A DNA stretch of 53,993 nt from MA-ANB-1 sp040878225 (GCA_040878225.1 JBBDMR010000151.1:1-53993), one strand, 5' to 3'; shown: positions 16,720-25,404, counted from the first letter of the stretch. The notes: a model not told the origin generated them from the letters alone. Translations and numbers: made by a program.

Positions 16720-17910
16720 ATGTCATTGGCTGAGAACAACCTGCTGGTTGTCGACCAGGACGACGACTTTCTCGCTAAGGCGAAGGAGTTGTTCGATGGC
16801 CGGCTGCCGACAGCACGTTCAATCGAAGCCGCCAACCAGGTAGTTGCGACCAGCGACGTCCGGATGGTCCTGCTCGGCCCTTCCTACACGGAAGGGTCGG
16901 CCATGGAGGAGGTACGGACTCTTCATAACGAAGACCCGTCACTGATCGTGATGCTGGTGGCCGAGTCGGTGACATCCGACCTGCTGCGTCAGGCGATGCG
17001 CGCCGGTGTCTCAGATGTGATTGAGATCCCACTCGACGAGCAAAAAGTCGAGGAGGCCATCGAGCGGTTCGCCCACGACGTCCTGAAGCGGCCCAAGGCT
17101 GCTGCCGGATCGACAGCTCCGGCAGCTCCAGAAGAGGGAGACCTGGGGCGTATCGTCACCGTGTGGTCGGCGAAGGGCGGAAGCGGAACCACCGTCGTCG
17201 CCACCAACGTCGCTCTGCTTCTCAATCGGATCGCAGACAAAAGGGTCGTTCTCGTAGATGCAGACCTCCAGTTCGGGGACGTCTGTCTGGTGCTTCAACT
17301 CGAGCCGAAGTTCACCATGGTCAACGCGGCACACGAATTGCACCACCTGGACGCGGAGCTTCTGGAAAGCCTGCTCACCGAGCATCCGAGCGGTCTCAAG
17401 GTGCTCGCAGCTCCTCTCGAGCCGGCGTTCGCCGACGACATCACCACCGCCGGGCTGATGCACATGATCGAGATCCTCCAGGAAAACTACGACTACATCC
17501 TCGTCGACACCGCATCGATGCTCGACGAATTGATTCTGTCGCTCGTGGAGAAGTCGGACCAGGTGTTGATGGTCGTCGACATGGACCTGCCGAGTGTCAA
17601 GAACGCCAAGCTCGCTCTCGACACCCTCCGGTTGCTCAAGTTCAGCACCGGTGCAGTGAGTCTGGTCATGAACCGTTCCAATTCGAGGTCGAAGCTGGAC
17701 AACAAGGAAATCGAGGCTGCGCTCAAGATCAGCATCGATGCGGCCGTTCCTTCGGATGCGTTGGTGGCGGCTTCGGTCAACGAAGGGCGTCCGGTGGTGG
17801 AGTCCGAACCGAAGTCGAAGGTGGCCAAAGGTCTCGAATCCGTCGCTGCGCTTGTCGCAGAAAACATTCCAGAATCAAGTGGCAAGTCCGGTCTTTTCGG
17901 ACGTAAATAG
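16720..17910 (+). CDS. cpaE: CpaE-like pilus-localisation ATPase (pseudo-receiver + MinD-type)
   Basis: The 396-residue protein has an N-terminal receiver-like domain (about 5-120) with the acidic triplet DQDDDF but no obvious phospho-acceptor at the usual strand end (VRMVLLGPSYTEG), so it is probably a pseudo-receiver. A MinD/ParA-type ATPase follows with the deviant Walker A SAKGGSGTT (150-158), VVLVDADLQFGD and YDYILVDTAS. CpaE/TadZ proteins place the Tad apparatus at the cell pole or membrane. It lies 12 bp after cpaB and 16 bp before cpaF. Confidence 0.9.
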   Translation: MSLAENNLLVVDQDDDFLAKAKELFDGRLPTARSIEAANQVVATSDVRMVLLGPSYTEGSAMEEVRTLHNEDPSLIVMLVAESVTSDLLRQAMRAGVSDVIEIPLDEQKVEEAIERFAHDVLKRPKAAAGSTAPAAPEEGDLGRIVTVWSAKGGSGTTVVATNVALLLNRIADKRVVLVDADLQFGDVCLVLQLEPKFTMVNAAHELHHLDAELLESLLTEHPSGLKVLAAPLEPAFADDITTAGLMHMIEILQENYDYILVDTASMLDELILSLVEKSDQVLMVVDMDLPSVKNAKLALDTLRLLKFSTGAVSLVMNRSNSRSKLDNKEIEAALKISIDAAVPSDALVAASVNEGRPVVESEPKSKVAKGLESVAALVAENIPESSGKSGLFGRK

Positions 17911-17926
17911 GGGCTAGGAGGGCAAA

Positions 17927-19288
17927 ATGCCATCATTATCAGAAAGAGTTGCAGCGGCCAGACAGAGTGAGTCGGTCGATGTGGCAACGAACAGAACCGA
18001 CGCCATGGGAGACCTCCGCGGACGTCTCCACTTCAAAGTCGTCGAAGAATTGGGCCCGACTCTCTACGACAGAGGAATGTCGGACGCCGAGCTCCGGCTT
18101 CGTGTCCTCGAGATGCTCGAGTGGGCAGTCGACCAGGAGCAGGGTCTTCCTCTCACCAGCGCCGATCGTCGCGCCCTCCTCAACGAGATCGCATCCGACG
18201 TCCTGGGCTACGGGCCGATTGACCCGTTGCTCAACGACCCGGATGTGACTGAAGTCATGGCCAACGGCCCCTACGACGTCTACTACGAAAAGAACGGGCG
18301 CATCCTCAAGTCGGATGCCAAGTTCGTGGACGAGACCCATCTCAGGCGGATCATCGACAAGATCGTCGGCCAGATCGGCCGTCGCGTCGACGAAGCCACA
18401 CCGATGGTCGACGCCCGTCTTCCTGACGGATCTCGTGTCAATGCCGTCATCTCACCGCTTTCGATCGGAGGACCATTCCTCACGATTCGTAAGTTCTCGA
18501 TCGATCCCTACCAGGAAGCCGACCTGATCAGCTTCGGAACACTCACCCAGCGGGTCGCCGACTTCGCCAGGGCCTGTGTCCGGGGACGCCTCAATGTCAT
18601 CATCTCAGGTGGTACGGGTTCCGGTAAGACGACAACGCTCAATGTCATGTCGTCATACATCCCCGGAGACGAGCGCATCGTCACCGTGGAGGACGCAGCC
18701 GAGCTCCAGATGCACCAGGAGCATGTGCTGACCCTGGAATCACGTCCGGCAAACATCGAGGGCAAGGGTGCGGTCCAGATCCGCGACCTGGTCAGGAACA
18801 CGCTGCGTATGCGTCCCGACCGGATCGTCGTCGGAGAGGTCCGTGGTGCCGAGGCACTCGACATGCTCCAGGCGATGAACACCGGTCATGACGGCTCACT
18901 GACCACAATCCACTCGAACTCGCCTCGTGACACCCTGTCCCGTATCGAGACCATGGTCCTCATGGCCGGCTTCGACCTGCCGGTCAAGGCAATTCGTGAG
19001 CAGGTGTCGTCAGCAGTCGACCTCATCATCCACGTCTCCCGTCTCCGTGACGGGACCCGGCGCATCACCCATGTCACCGAAGTGGAAGGCATGGAGGGTG
19101 ACATCATCACACTCCAGGACCTGTTCCTCTTTGACTTCGGCATGGGAGTCGACGAGGAAGGCAAATTCAAAGGCCGCCTCAAGGCAACCGGAATTCGCCC
19201 GACGTTCTCAGAAGACCTGGAAAACCAGGGAATCCGTCTTCCGGCCGACCTCTTCGATCCCGAGCCCTTTGCCCGGAGGGGAAATTGA
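17927..19288 (+). CDS. cpaF: CpaF/TadA pilus assembly ATPase
   Basis: The 453-residue protein is the secretion-type hexameric ATPase that drives pilin assembly. Walker A is GGTGSGKTTTLN from 228. The Asp box (IVTVEDAAELQM), the Walker B region (RMRPDRIVVGEVRGAEALDML) and the His box (HDGSLTTIHSNSPRD) are intact. GYGPIDPLLNDPDVTEVMAN at about 94-113 is typical of CpaF. It starts at ATG 17927 and overlaps the next gene by four bases (TTGA). It should act at the membrane with the TadB and TadC proteins. Confidence 0.95.
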   Translation: MPSLSERVAAARQSESVDVATNRTDAMGDLRGRLHFKVVEELGPTLYDRGMSDAELRLRVLEMLEWAVDQEQGLPLTSADRRALLNEIASDVLGYGPIDPLLNDPDVTEVMANGPYDVYYEKNGRILKSDAKFVDETHLRRIIDKIVGQIGRRVDEATPMVDARLPDGSRVNAVISPLSIGGPFLTIRKFSIDPYQEADLISFGTLTQRVADFARACVRGRLNVIISGGTGSGKTTTLNVMSSYIPGDERIVTVEDAAELQMHQEHVLTLESRPANIEGKGAVQIRDLVRNTLRMRPDRIVVGEVRGAEALDMLQAMNTGHDGSLTTIHSNSPRDTLSRIETMVLMAGFDLPVKAIREQVSSAVDLIIHVSRLRDGTRRITHVTEVEGMEGDIITLQDLFLFDFGMGVDEEGKFKGRLKATGIRPTFSEDLENQGIRLPADLFDPEPFARRGN

Positions 19289-21240
19289 AGCGACTGCTCG
19301 TCGTCCTGATCGCCCTCTTCCTGGGGGCTGGCACCGCCCTGGCGCAATCCGAGGGGTCGTCGATAGAAATCGTCGACATCAATGGATCGCGCTACGCCGA
19401 GGGTGGGCAGACGACGATGGTGGTGAACTTCACCAACTTCACCGAGTCTCCGGATCCGGCCCTTCTGCAGATCACTGCCGACGGCGAGCCGGTCTCGAAT
19501 CTCGAGGTCCGTGCTCTCGGGGAGTCTTCGGTCCCGGTCCGTGTCGCCCTGGTGATCGACTCGTCGGGTTCGATGGCGGGCGCCCCTCTGGAGGCGGCGA
19601 AGGCGGCGGCGCAATCGTTCGTTGACCAGAAGCGGGCCGAGGACCAGATCGCGATTGTCACGTTTGCCGACACAGTTGTTGTGGCGTCAGGGTTCACCGC
19701 CAGCAATACCGAGCTGACCAGCAGAATCTCCAGCATCGTGGCCGACGGCGAGACCGCATTCAACGACTCGATCATCGCTACGGTCGAGCTCTTCGACTCT
19801 TCGTCGAGCGATGGCTTCATCCAGAACGCGATCGTCCTCACCGACGGCGACGACACAGTTTCTACGGCAACGATCGACGAAGCGACAGCAGCGGTGAGCG
19901 AAAGCAACATCAAGTTCTTCGGGGTTGCTCTCGAGTCCCCTGACTTCAACCCCGGTCCCGTAGAGCAGATCGCGACTGCAGGGGGCGGGCTGTTCCTGAC
20001 GACCCCCGACCCGGCGCAGCTGACCGGGCTGTATGGCCAGATCGGCCAGGAGATCAGCAACACCCTGGTCGCGAGATTCGTTTCGCCTATTTCCCGACCC
20101 GGTGATGTGGCGTTTGCAGCGGCTTATGGCGACACCGGACTGGTTTCCGAAGTGGTTTTTGCGGTTTCAGGCTTCGCGACCACGACCACGGCAGCGGCAG
20201 GCCAGGCAAGCACCACGGTTAGCTTTGCGCCGCCATCTTCGGTTGTGGTGAAGAGCCCCCTGGTTTTGAGTGCAACGACCCTCGTGCTCGTCGGCTCAGT
20301 CGGGCTCGGCCTGACCCTGTTCCTGTTCCTTGTCATTCTGTTCGGACGCGAAGAGGAAGAGGGCGGTAACCGTTTCGCCAAACGGCTCGAGGCATACGGT
20401 CGCAAGGGCCCGGCTGTCGAGAAGAGGCCGTGGATGCAGCGGATTCCTTTGATCAACAGGTTCACCCAGGCCGCTGAAGAAGAAGTCCGACGGCGGGGAC
20501 TTCTCTCCGGGCTCAACTCTTCTCTGGAGCAGGCAAACATCCCATTGTCGCCAGGCGAGGCAGTTCTCGCCCTTATCGGGACCGCGGCAGTCGGCGGGAT
20601 CTTCTTCTCCATATTCAACGGGGTCATCTTCGGCACCATCGTCTTTGTGCTGCTGCTGATGGTCTTCGCCTTCCTGATCAATTTCACGGGTAACCGTGAG
20701 AAGCGCAGGTTCGAGCGTCAGCTGCCCGACACCCTTACTTTGATGGCCACTTCGCTGCGAGCCGGCTATTCGCTGCTCCAGGCCGTGGAGGCCGTGGCCT
20801 CGGAGGCCCAGGACCCAACGGCGCGTGAGTTTGGCAGGGCCCTCGTCGAAGCTCGGCTCGGCCGTTCGGTCAGTGAAGCATTGAGCGGTATCGCAGACCG
20901 CACCCAGTCGGACGACTTCAAATGGGCAGTCATGGCCATCGAGATCCAGCGGGAAGTCGGCGGTAACCTCGCCGAGGTCCTTTCGACCGTGGCCAACACG
21001 ATGCTGTTGAGAAATCGCCTCCGTGGCGAGATCAAGGCACTTACCGCTGAGGGAAGAATCTCGGGGATAGTGCTGGGAATACTGCCATTCGCCATGTTCG
21101 GATTCCTGTGGACTTCGAACCGTGAATATCTCCAACCTCTGCTCGACCGGACCATCGGTCAGATCGCGCTGGGAATAGGGGTGCTGCTGATCGCAGCTGG
21201 AATATTCTGGCTCAAAAAGATTGTGGATATCAACGTATGA
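19285..21240 (+). CDS. von Willebrand A domain fused to TadB pilus platform protein
   Basis: The 651-residue protein joins two modules. Residues 1-21 are a signal peptide (RLLVVLIALFLGAGTALA). Residues about 85-265 are a vWA domain with a MIDAS site: D92-S-S-G-S, and TDGDD at about 186-190. A threonine/serine-rich linker and a helix at about 326-353 follow. The rest (about 480-620) is a T2SSF domain of TadB type with ATSLRAGYSLLQAVEAVASE and IQREVGGNLAEVLSTVA plus flanking helices. TadB is the inner-membrane platform of Tad pili; here an extracytoplasmic adhesion-type domain is tethered to it. The start is TTG 19285, overlapping cpaF, and the stop overlaps tadC (ATGA). Confidence 0.9.
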   Translation: MKRLLVVLIALFLGAGTALAQSEGSSIEIVDINGSRYAEGGQTTMVVNFTNFTESPDPALLQITADGEPVSNLEVRALGESSVPVRVALVIDSSGSMAGAPLEAAKAAAQSFVDQKRAEDQIAIVTFADTVVVASGFTASNTELTSRISSIVADGETAFNDSIIATVELFDSSSSDGFIQNAIVLTDGDDTVSTATIDEATAAVSESNIKFFGVALESPDFNPGPVEQIATAGGGLFLTTPDPAQLTGLYGQIGQEISNTLVARFVSPISRPGDVAFAAAYGDTGLVSEVVFAVSGFATTTTAAAGQASTTVSFAPPSSVVVKSPLVLSATTLVLVGSVGLGLTLFLFLVILFGREEEEGGNRFAKRLEAYGRKGPAVEKRPWMQRIPLINRFTQAAEEEVRRRGLLSGLNSSLEQANIPLSPGEAVLALIGTAAVGGIFFSIFNGVIFGTIVFVLLLMVFAFLINFTGNREKRRFERQLPDTLTLMATSLRAGYSLLQAVEAVASEAQDPTAREFGRALVEARLGRSVSEALSGIADRTQSDDFKWAVMAIEIQREVGGNLAEVLSTVANTMLLRNRLRGEIKALTAEGRISGIVLGILPFAMFGFLWTSNREYLQPLLDRTIGQIALGIGVLLIAAGIFWLKKIVDINV

Positions 21241-22172
21241 CCGGTTTCGATCCTCTCGCCCTTGTAGTTGTTTCCGTGTTCGTCGCGGTGGTTTTCCTGA
21301 TCATTTGGATCGGTCTGGGCGTCACCCGTGCCCGCGAGGAAATGATCGACCGTCTCGCTCTCTACGGCCGAAGCAACGCTCCGACAGTACGCGACGACGA
21401 GTTGGCCAAGCCACTGGCGCAACGGACGATCGGGCCGATCGTCCTCAAGATGTCAGGATTCCTGAAGCGGTTCACCCCGGTTGGATATCTCGAGAAGAAA
21501 CAGCATCAGTTGATGCTGGCCGGCAGCCCCGGGAACCTCGACGCACCGGCACTGGTGGTCATCAAACTGATCGGCCTGGGAGTGGGCATCATCCTCGCCT
21601 TCCTGATCGTCGACTACGGCGGCTCGGCTGTGCAACGCATCGTTTTGTTCGTATTCCCTCTCGTTTTGGGGTTCTTTGGGCCTGATGCCTGGCTCTCGCG
21701 CAAGGTCGAGGAACGGCGGCTGGCGATGCAACGGGCGTTGCCGGACCTGCTCGACCTGATGGTGATCTCGGTGGAGGCCGGTCTCGGTTTCGATTCGGCT
21801 CTATCTCGGGTGGTCGCCACGGTGCCCGGCCCCCTTTCGGAAGAGTTTTTCCGGATGCTCCAGGAGACCCGGGTCGGCGTGAGCCGGCGTGATGCCATGA
21901 GGCACCTCATGGACCGCACCGACCTCGACGAGCTGCGTTCGTTCCTGCTTGCCATGATCCAGGCTGAAGCGTTTGGTGTGACCATCGCCAATGTCTTGAG
22001 GGTTCAGGCCGACGAGATGCGCACCAAGCGCCGTCAGCGGGCCCAGGAGAAGGCATTTGCCGCCCCGGTGAAGATGGTGTTCCCCCTCGTCTTCTGTATC
22101 TTCCCGGCGTTGTTCATTGTCCTTCTCGGACCTGCCGGCATCCAGATCACAGAAGCCTTCGCCAACAACTGA
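21237..22172 (+). CDS. tadC: TadC-type pilus platform protein (T2SSF)
   Basis: The 311-residue protein has helices near the N-terminus and in the middle, and a T2SSF domain: RALPDLLDLMVISVEAGLGF, and LRSFLLAMIQAEAFGVTIANVLR. This is the usual partner of TadB in the Tad membrane platform. ATG 21237 overlaps the previous stop by four bases and the stop shares a base with the next start (TGATG). It is the last recognisable pilus-core gene of this operon. No prepilin peptidase or TadE/TadF gene is present in the window. Confidence 0.93.
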   Translation: MTGFDPLALVVVSVFVAVVFLIIWIGLGVTRAREEMIDRLALYGRSNAPTVRDDELAKPLAQRTIGPIVLKMSGFLKRFTPVGYLEKKQHQLMLAGSPGNLDAPALVVIKLIGLGVGIILAFLIVDYGGSAVQRIVLFVFPLVLGFFGPDAWLSRKVEERRLAMQRALPDLLDLMVISVEAGLGFDSALSRVVATVPGPLSEEFFRMLQETRVGVSRRDAMRHLMDRTDLDELRSFLLAMIQAEAFGVTIANVLRVQADEMRTKRRQRAQEKAFAAPVKMVFPLVFCIFPALFIVLLGPAGIQITEAFANN

Positions 22173-23518
22173 TGTCGACTGCAGCGGCGGTCGACATGCG
22201 CCGCTTCTCGCTGGCACACCTCATCCTGGCCATTCCCTGGGTCGCGCTCGTGATCGATGCTTTCGCTCCAATCGGGGACAACTCGTTTCTCTGGCATGTC
22301 CGCGCCGGTAGCCTTCAGCTCGAGCAGGGGAGGGTTCTCACCACGGACCCGTTCTCGTTCACGGCCGGCGGAGAGACGTGGCTGACCCAGAGCTGGCTGG
22401 CCGAGATCATCTATGCGCGCCTGGAGGACTTGAGCGGGCTCGGGTTCGTTCCCTGGCTGCTATTGGGGATTACCGCCCTGACCTTTGTCGGAATTGGCCT
22501 CATTGCGTTCAAGGCATCACAGAGTGTCATGGCCACCGCCGTCGTCCTCGTCCTCTCTACGGTCTCCCTGATCAGCTTCCTGGTGCCGCGCCCGGTTATC
22601 TTCTCCTACCTCCTCTTCGTTTTGGTCATCCTGGGTTGGGAGCGGAAATCGTCGCGCTGGACCCTTCCGTTCCTGTTCTGGATCTGGGCTTCGGTCCATG
22701 GTTCGTTCTTCCTCGGCCTCGCCTATGTGGGGCTCCGACTGCTAACGAAGAAGGAGTGGCGGGCGATGCCATTCCCGGTCGTCTCCGGGCTCGTCACGCT
22801 TTTCACCCCTCACGGATGGGGTGTGGTCCAGATGCTCGGAGACTTCGTGACAGCAAGCCCGCATCTGAGCTTGCTCACCGAATGGAGGACGCCGGAGCTA
22901 TTCTCACCCGTCTTCTTTCCGGTCTTCGTAGGGATTGTCCTGATCATCTACGGTGCTACCCGGCAGCGCCTCGTCCCGTTGGACTTGTTGCTTATCGTCC
23001 CCTTCTTTGCGCTGTCACTGACCGCTTTGCGTTCGGTTCCGCCGGCCTGGCTGGCGCTGCTGGTGCCGGTTAGCCTCTCGTTGCAGGGGAGTGGCCGGCA
23101 GCTTCCGAAACGATTTGGCTTTGCCGCATCCGCGATCTTCGTGGCTGCGGTTGCGGTGGTGCCGTTTCTGTTGGTCGACCACGAGGGTCTTGCGACAGAC
23201 CGCTTCCCCGTCGCGCTCGCCGAATCCCTCGACGGCTCGCGGATCTTCCACAACGATGTGGTTGGCGGGTTTCTGATCTGGCACAGCGGGCCTGATCTCC
23301 AGGTCTTCATCGACGATCGGGCTGAGCTCTATCAGGAGAGAATGCAGGAGTACGTGGACGTCCGCAGTGGCAACGAGCCCTGGGAGCCTCTATTCGAGCG
23401 TTACGGGATCATTCAGGCGCTTCTGGGGGAAGATGAGGCAATGGTGCAGTGGCTCACGGATGCTGGTTGGGCCGTGGCTGGAGAGGAAGAAGGATTCGTG
23501 CTCCTGGCGGAGAGTTAG
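22172..23518 (+). CDS. Polytopic membrane protein, GT-C-like, unknown
   Basis: The 448-residue protein has about ten hydrophobic helices and a soluble C-terminal region of about 95 residues. The N-terminal loop has DNSFLWHVRAG, then TTDPFSFTAGG and WLTQSWLAEIIYA, a pattern seen in GT-C-type membrane glycosyltransferase-like proteins (an aspartate after helix 1 and a W-x2-E region). Its start overlaps the tadC stop, so it is translated with the pilus operon and may modify the pilus or cell surface. That role is an inference. The substrate is unknown. Confidence 0.55.
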   Translation: MSTAAAVDMRRFSLAHLILAIPWVALVIDAFAPIGDNSFLWHVRAGSLQLEQGRVLTTDPFSFTAGGETWLTQSWLAEIIYARLEDLSGLGFVPWLLLGITALTFVGIGLIAFKASQSVMATAVVLVLSTVSLISFLVPRPVIFSYLLFVLVILGWERKSSRWTLPFLFWIWASVHGSFFLGLAYVGLRLLTKKEWRAMPFPVVSGLVTLFTPHGWGVVQMLGDFVTASPHLSLLTEWRTPELFSPVFFPVFVGIVLIIYGATRQRLVPLDLLLIVPFFALSLTALRSVPPAWLALLVPVSLSLQGSGRQLPKRFGFAASAIFVAAVAVVPFLLVDHEGLATDRFPVALAESLDGSRIFHNDVVGGFLIWHSGPDLQVFIDDRAELYQERMQEYVDVRSGNEPWEPLFERYGIIQALLGEDEAMVQWLTDAGWAVAGEEEGFVLLAES

Positions 23519-23527
23519 ACGCCCTCG

Positions 23528-24487
23528 TTAGTGGCCCATGGTTGGGGACAATTCGCCTGGAGCAGAGCGAGCCCGGTCTCTCCATCGCAGGGCCGGCTGT
23601 TCGATAAGCCGCCACGACAGGAGCGCCACTCCGAAGGAGAGGGCCGCACCGACTAACACCCAGGATCGGTGGTGATGGAAAAACCAGAGCACGAAGGGCG
23701 GATGCCATAAGTACCACCCGTACGAGACCCGGCCCGCTGCAGCTAGCGGTCTCCATTCCAACCACTCGAACGAATTCTTGATAGTTCCCCACACCATGAA
23801 GAACGCGCTCAGGGCGGCGAGAGGTGCCAACCACCTTCCGACCGTCGTATATGTTGCATTGGTGACCGGGTAGAAGCCGACGGCGATCCAACACACCAGA
23901 CTCAACCCGTACAAGAGTTTCGTCGGTTCCCAACGATCGGCAACGAACACGAGCAAACACCCCAAGCCCAAGGCATAAGCATTGGTAAGAGTCCCCTGGT
24001 ACGCCCACAGGTCGTTCGGGACCACCAGCCGCCAAACGAGCAAAAGGACTATTGCGGACGCAAGGACACGTAGCTTTCTGACTGCGGGAGCGGTAAGAAC
24101 CAAGATCGGCCATACAAAATAGAAATGTTCCTCCACGGCAAGCGACCAGGTATGAGCCAGCTCGGAGATCTCTCCGCTGATGATCTGTGCATAGTTTGAC
24201 ACGTATAGCGCAGGCGCCAATGCCTCCTCCCACCCGAAATAAAAACCCGCTGCCAACAAGAAGACCATCAGGGCTGGGAACAGTCTGTAAGCCCGGCGTA
24301 TATAGAACCGCCTTAGGCTTGTCTCTTCGAGCAGAATTCGAGTAATCAGGAATCCGGACAGGACAAAGAACAGAGTGACTCCGGCCACCCCTCCCATGGC
24401 GTAGCGGAATGGGTATGAGTGTCCTAGTACCACCGCGAGGATCGCCAGACCACGAATGCCGTCGAGTCCTCTTAGGCGCCCCATCAT
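23528..24487 (-). CDS. Acyltransferase family 3 (OafA/YrhL-like) membrane protein
   Basis: The 319-residue protein has about ten helices. RLRGLDGIRGLAILAVVLGHS is the family N-terminal signature with the catalytic-type histidine, and TLFFVLSGFLITRIL and the LAHTWSLAVEEHFYFVWP segment are also typical. These enzymes O-acylate surface polysaccharides or peptidoglycan. I chose ATG 24487, preceded by AGGGGGC; longer starts exist up to 24571. It is convergent with the polytopic membrane gene. Codon use looks slightly richer in A/T than its neighbours, so acquisition by transfer is possible. Confidence 0.88.
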   Translation of the reverse strand: MMGRLRGLDGIRGLAILAVVLGHSYPFRYAMGGVAGVTLFFVLSGFLITRILLEETSLRRFYIRRAYRLFPALMVFLLAAGFYFGWEEALAPALYVSNYAQIISGEISELAHTWSLAVEEHFYFVWPILVLTAPAVRKLRVLASAIVLLLVWRLVVPNDLWAYQGTLTNAYALGLGCLLVFVADRWEPTKLLYGLSLVCWIAVGFYPVTNATYTTVGRWLAPLAALSAFFMVWGTIKNSFEWLEWRPLAAAGRVSYGWYLWHPPFVLWFFHHHRSWVLVGAALSFGVALLSWRLIEQPALRWRDRARSAPGELSPTMGH

Positions 24488-24574
24488 GCCCCCTGTATCC
24501 GAACATTCGAACAATGATGTCGGACGGAGAGCCTGAATCGGGCTGGTTTGGTGGTCATGCCGATCACCCAAATG

Positions 24575-24609
24575 AAAGAAGGGGCCCCGCTGTTGCGGGC
24601 CCCTTCTTT
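24575..24609 (-). terminator. Strong hairpin, pilin-operon terminator
   Basis: AAAGAAGGGGCCC (24575-24587) pairs with GGGCCCCTTCTTT (24597-24609), 13 perfect pairs. The A-rich left and T-rich right ends mean it could stop transcription on both strands. On the minus strand it follows the Flp pilin stop at 24632 by 22 bp. Confidence 0.85.
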
Positions 24610-24631
24610 GCTAATTGGTTAACGGACTGGA

Positions 24632-24808
24632 CTAGCCGGAAAGGCCAGAACCGATCTCGCTGAAGGTGCTTGACACTTCACGGCCGGCGAATGAGACGGC
24701 GACGAGAGCGATGATGGCAATCAGGACTACGAGGAGTGCATACTCAACCATTGAGGCACCCTTCTCCGACTGCATCCAGCTTGTTACTTTGGTCCACATA
24801 GCGAGCAT
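24632..24808 (-). CDS. Flp-type (type IVb) pilin 1
   Basis: This 58-residue protein is below the usual size cut-off for gene callers. It starts MLAMWTKVTSWMQ, then has EKGASMVEYALLVVLIAI, the class-IVb prepilin cleavage and assembly motif: cleavage after G17, with Glu5 and Tyr6 of the mature pilin. A hydrophobic helix of about 20 residues follows and then a short polar tail ending GSGLSG. ATG 24808 follows AAGGAGG at a 5-base spacing, a strong ribosome-binding site. It is the second of two pilin genes on this strand and is the likely major pilin of the Tad locus encoded 2.5 kb away on the other strand. Confidence 0.93.
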   Translation of the reverse strand: MLAMWTKVTSWMQSEKGASMVEYALLVVLIAIIALVAVSFAGREVSSTFSEIGSGLSG

Positions 24809-24877
24809 GTACCCCTCCTTGGGTAGATCTTCTTGGACTTACACCCAGCAATGTAACTGTGGTGTTTCTATGGGCAA

Positions 24878-24893
24878 TGGGTCTTAAGTCCCA
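24878..24893. promoter_or_regulatory. TGGG-N8-CCCA inverted-repeat site upstream of pilin 1
   Basis: TGGGTCTTAAGTCCCA is a near-palindrome 70 bp upstream of the pilin 1 start. A related 16-mer lies upstream of pilin 2. It could be the binding site of the adjacent NarL-type regulator or an RNA-stability or leader element. Confidence 0.4.
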
Positions 24894-24908
24894 TCGCTCA
24901 TGAGATAT

Positions 24909-24935
24909 TTATCGGCGTATCGGCCCGGTACTTAA
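24909..24935 (-). promoter_or_regulatory. Sigma-28-like (FliA/WhiG type) promoter for pilin 1
   Basis: On the minus strand TTAA (24935-24932), 15 bases, then GCCGATAA (24916-24909) match the sigma-28 consensus TAAA-N15-GCCGATAA with a perfect -10 box. A start near 24900 would give a leader of about 90 bases containing the TGGG-N8-CCCA site. Consensus is from general knowledge of FliA and WhiG promoters; no sigma gene of this type lies in the window. Confidence 0.45.
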
Positions 24936-25147
24936 CGGCTGGAACGTAGGCATATAGACCTATTTGGAGGATGGCGATTTGACTGGGGATCGGGCGATCT
25001 TGCCTGCGCCGTTCGTGCGAAGTCGGCGTGCGTCGCACGCGCAGATACGGGAATGCGGTGAACGGAGCCGGTCGAGTTCCGGCGGGAGGCTCCCTGGAAT
25101 GTCGGGGGAGCTGGCTCAGGTGAGCGGAAGCGCCGGCCGGGAGTGGA

Positions 25148-25318
25148 TCAGGGACCGACTGAGACTGCAGAGCTGATGTCGCTGTACATTCTGGAGTTTT
25201 CGGTTCCTACGAAGGAGACCGCCAGCAGGGCAACGATTGCGATCATTACGACAAGTAGTGCGTACTCGACCATCGAGGCGCCTTTTTCGCTGTTCAGCCA
25301 TTGCTTGAATTTGCTCAT
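25148..25318 (-). CDS. Flp-type (type IVb) pilin 2
   Basis: This 56-residue protein is a paralogue of pilin 1. It has NSEKGASMVEYALLVVMIAI, with cleavage after G13, then a hydrophobic helix and a tail ending SAVSVGP. ATG 25318 follows AGGAG at a 5-base spacing. It lies 86 bp downstream of the NarL-type regulator gene and 339 bp upstream of pilin 1. The mature N-terminal 11 residues are identical in the two pilins, while their C-terminal tails differ, so they may be major and minor forms or alternates. Confidence 0.92.
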   Translation of the reverse strand: MSKFKQWLNSEKGASMVEYALLVVMIAIVALLAVSFVGTENSRMYSDISSAVSVGP

Positions 25319-25365
25319 GTGTTCTCCTTATCGACCAGAGTAAGTCGCACCTTCAGGAATTGAGA

Positions 25366-25381
25366 TGGGTCTATTGGCCCA
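25366..25381. promoter_or_regulatory. TGGG-N8-CCCA site upstream of pilin 2
   Basis: TGGGTCTATTGGCCCA lies 48 bp upstream of the pilin 2 start and matches the pilin 1 site at 12 of 16 positions, keeping the TGGGTCT left half and the CCCA right end. Confidence 0.4.
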
Positions 25382-25404
25382 ATCGCGCTCAGAGTGATCG
25401 ATTG

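Noticed and set aside
25328..25335. GTCGATAA as a second sigma-28 -10 box for pilin 2
   Set aside because: It lies about 10 bp from the start codon and overlaps the ribosome-binding site, with no matching -35 box.
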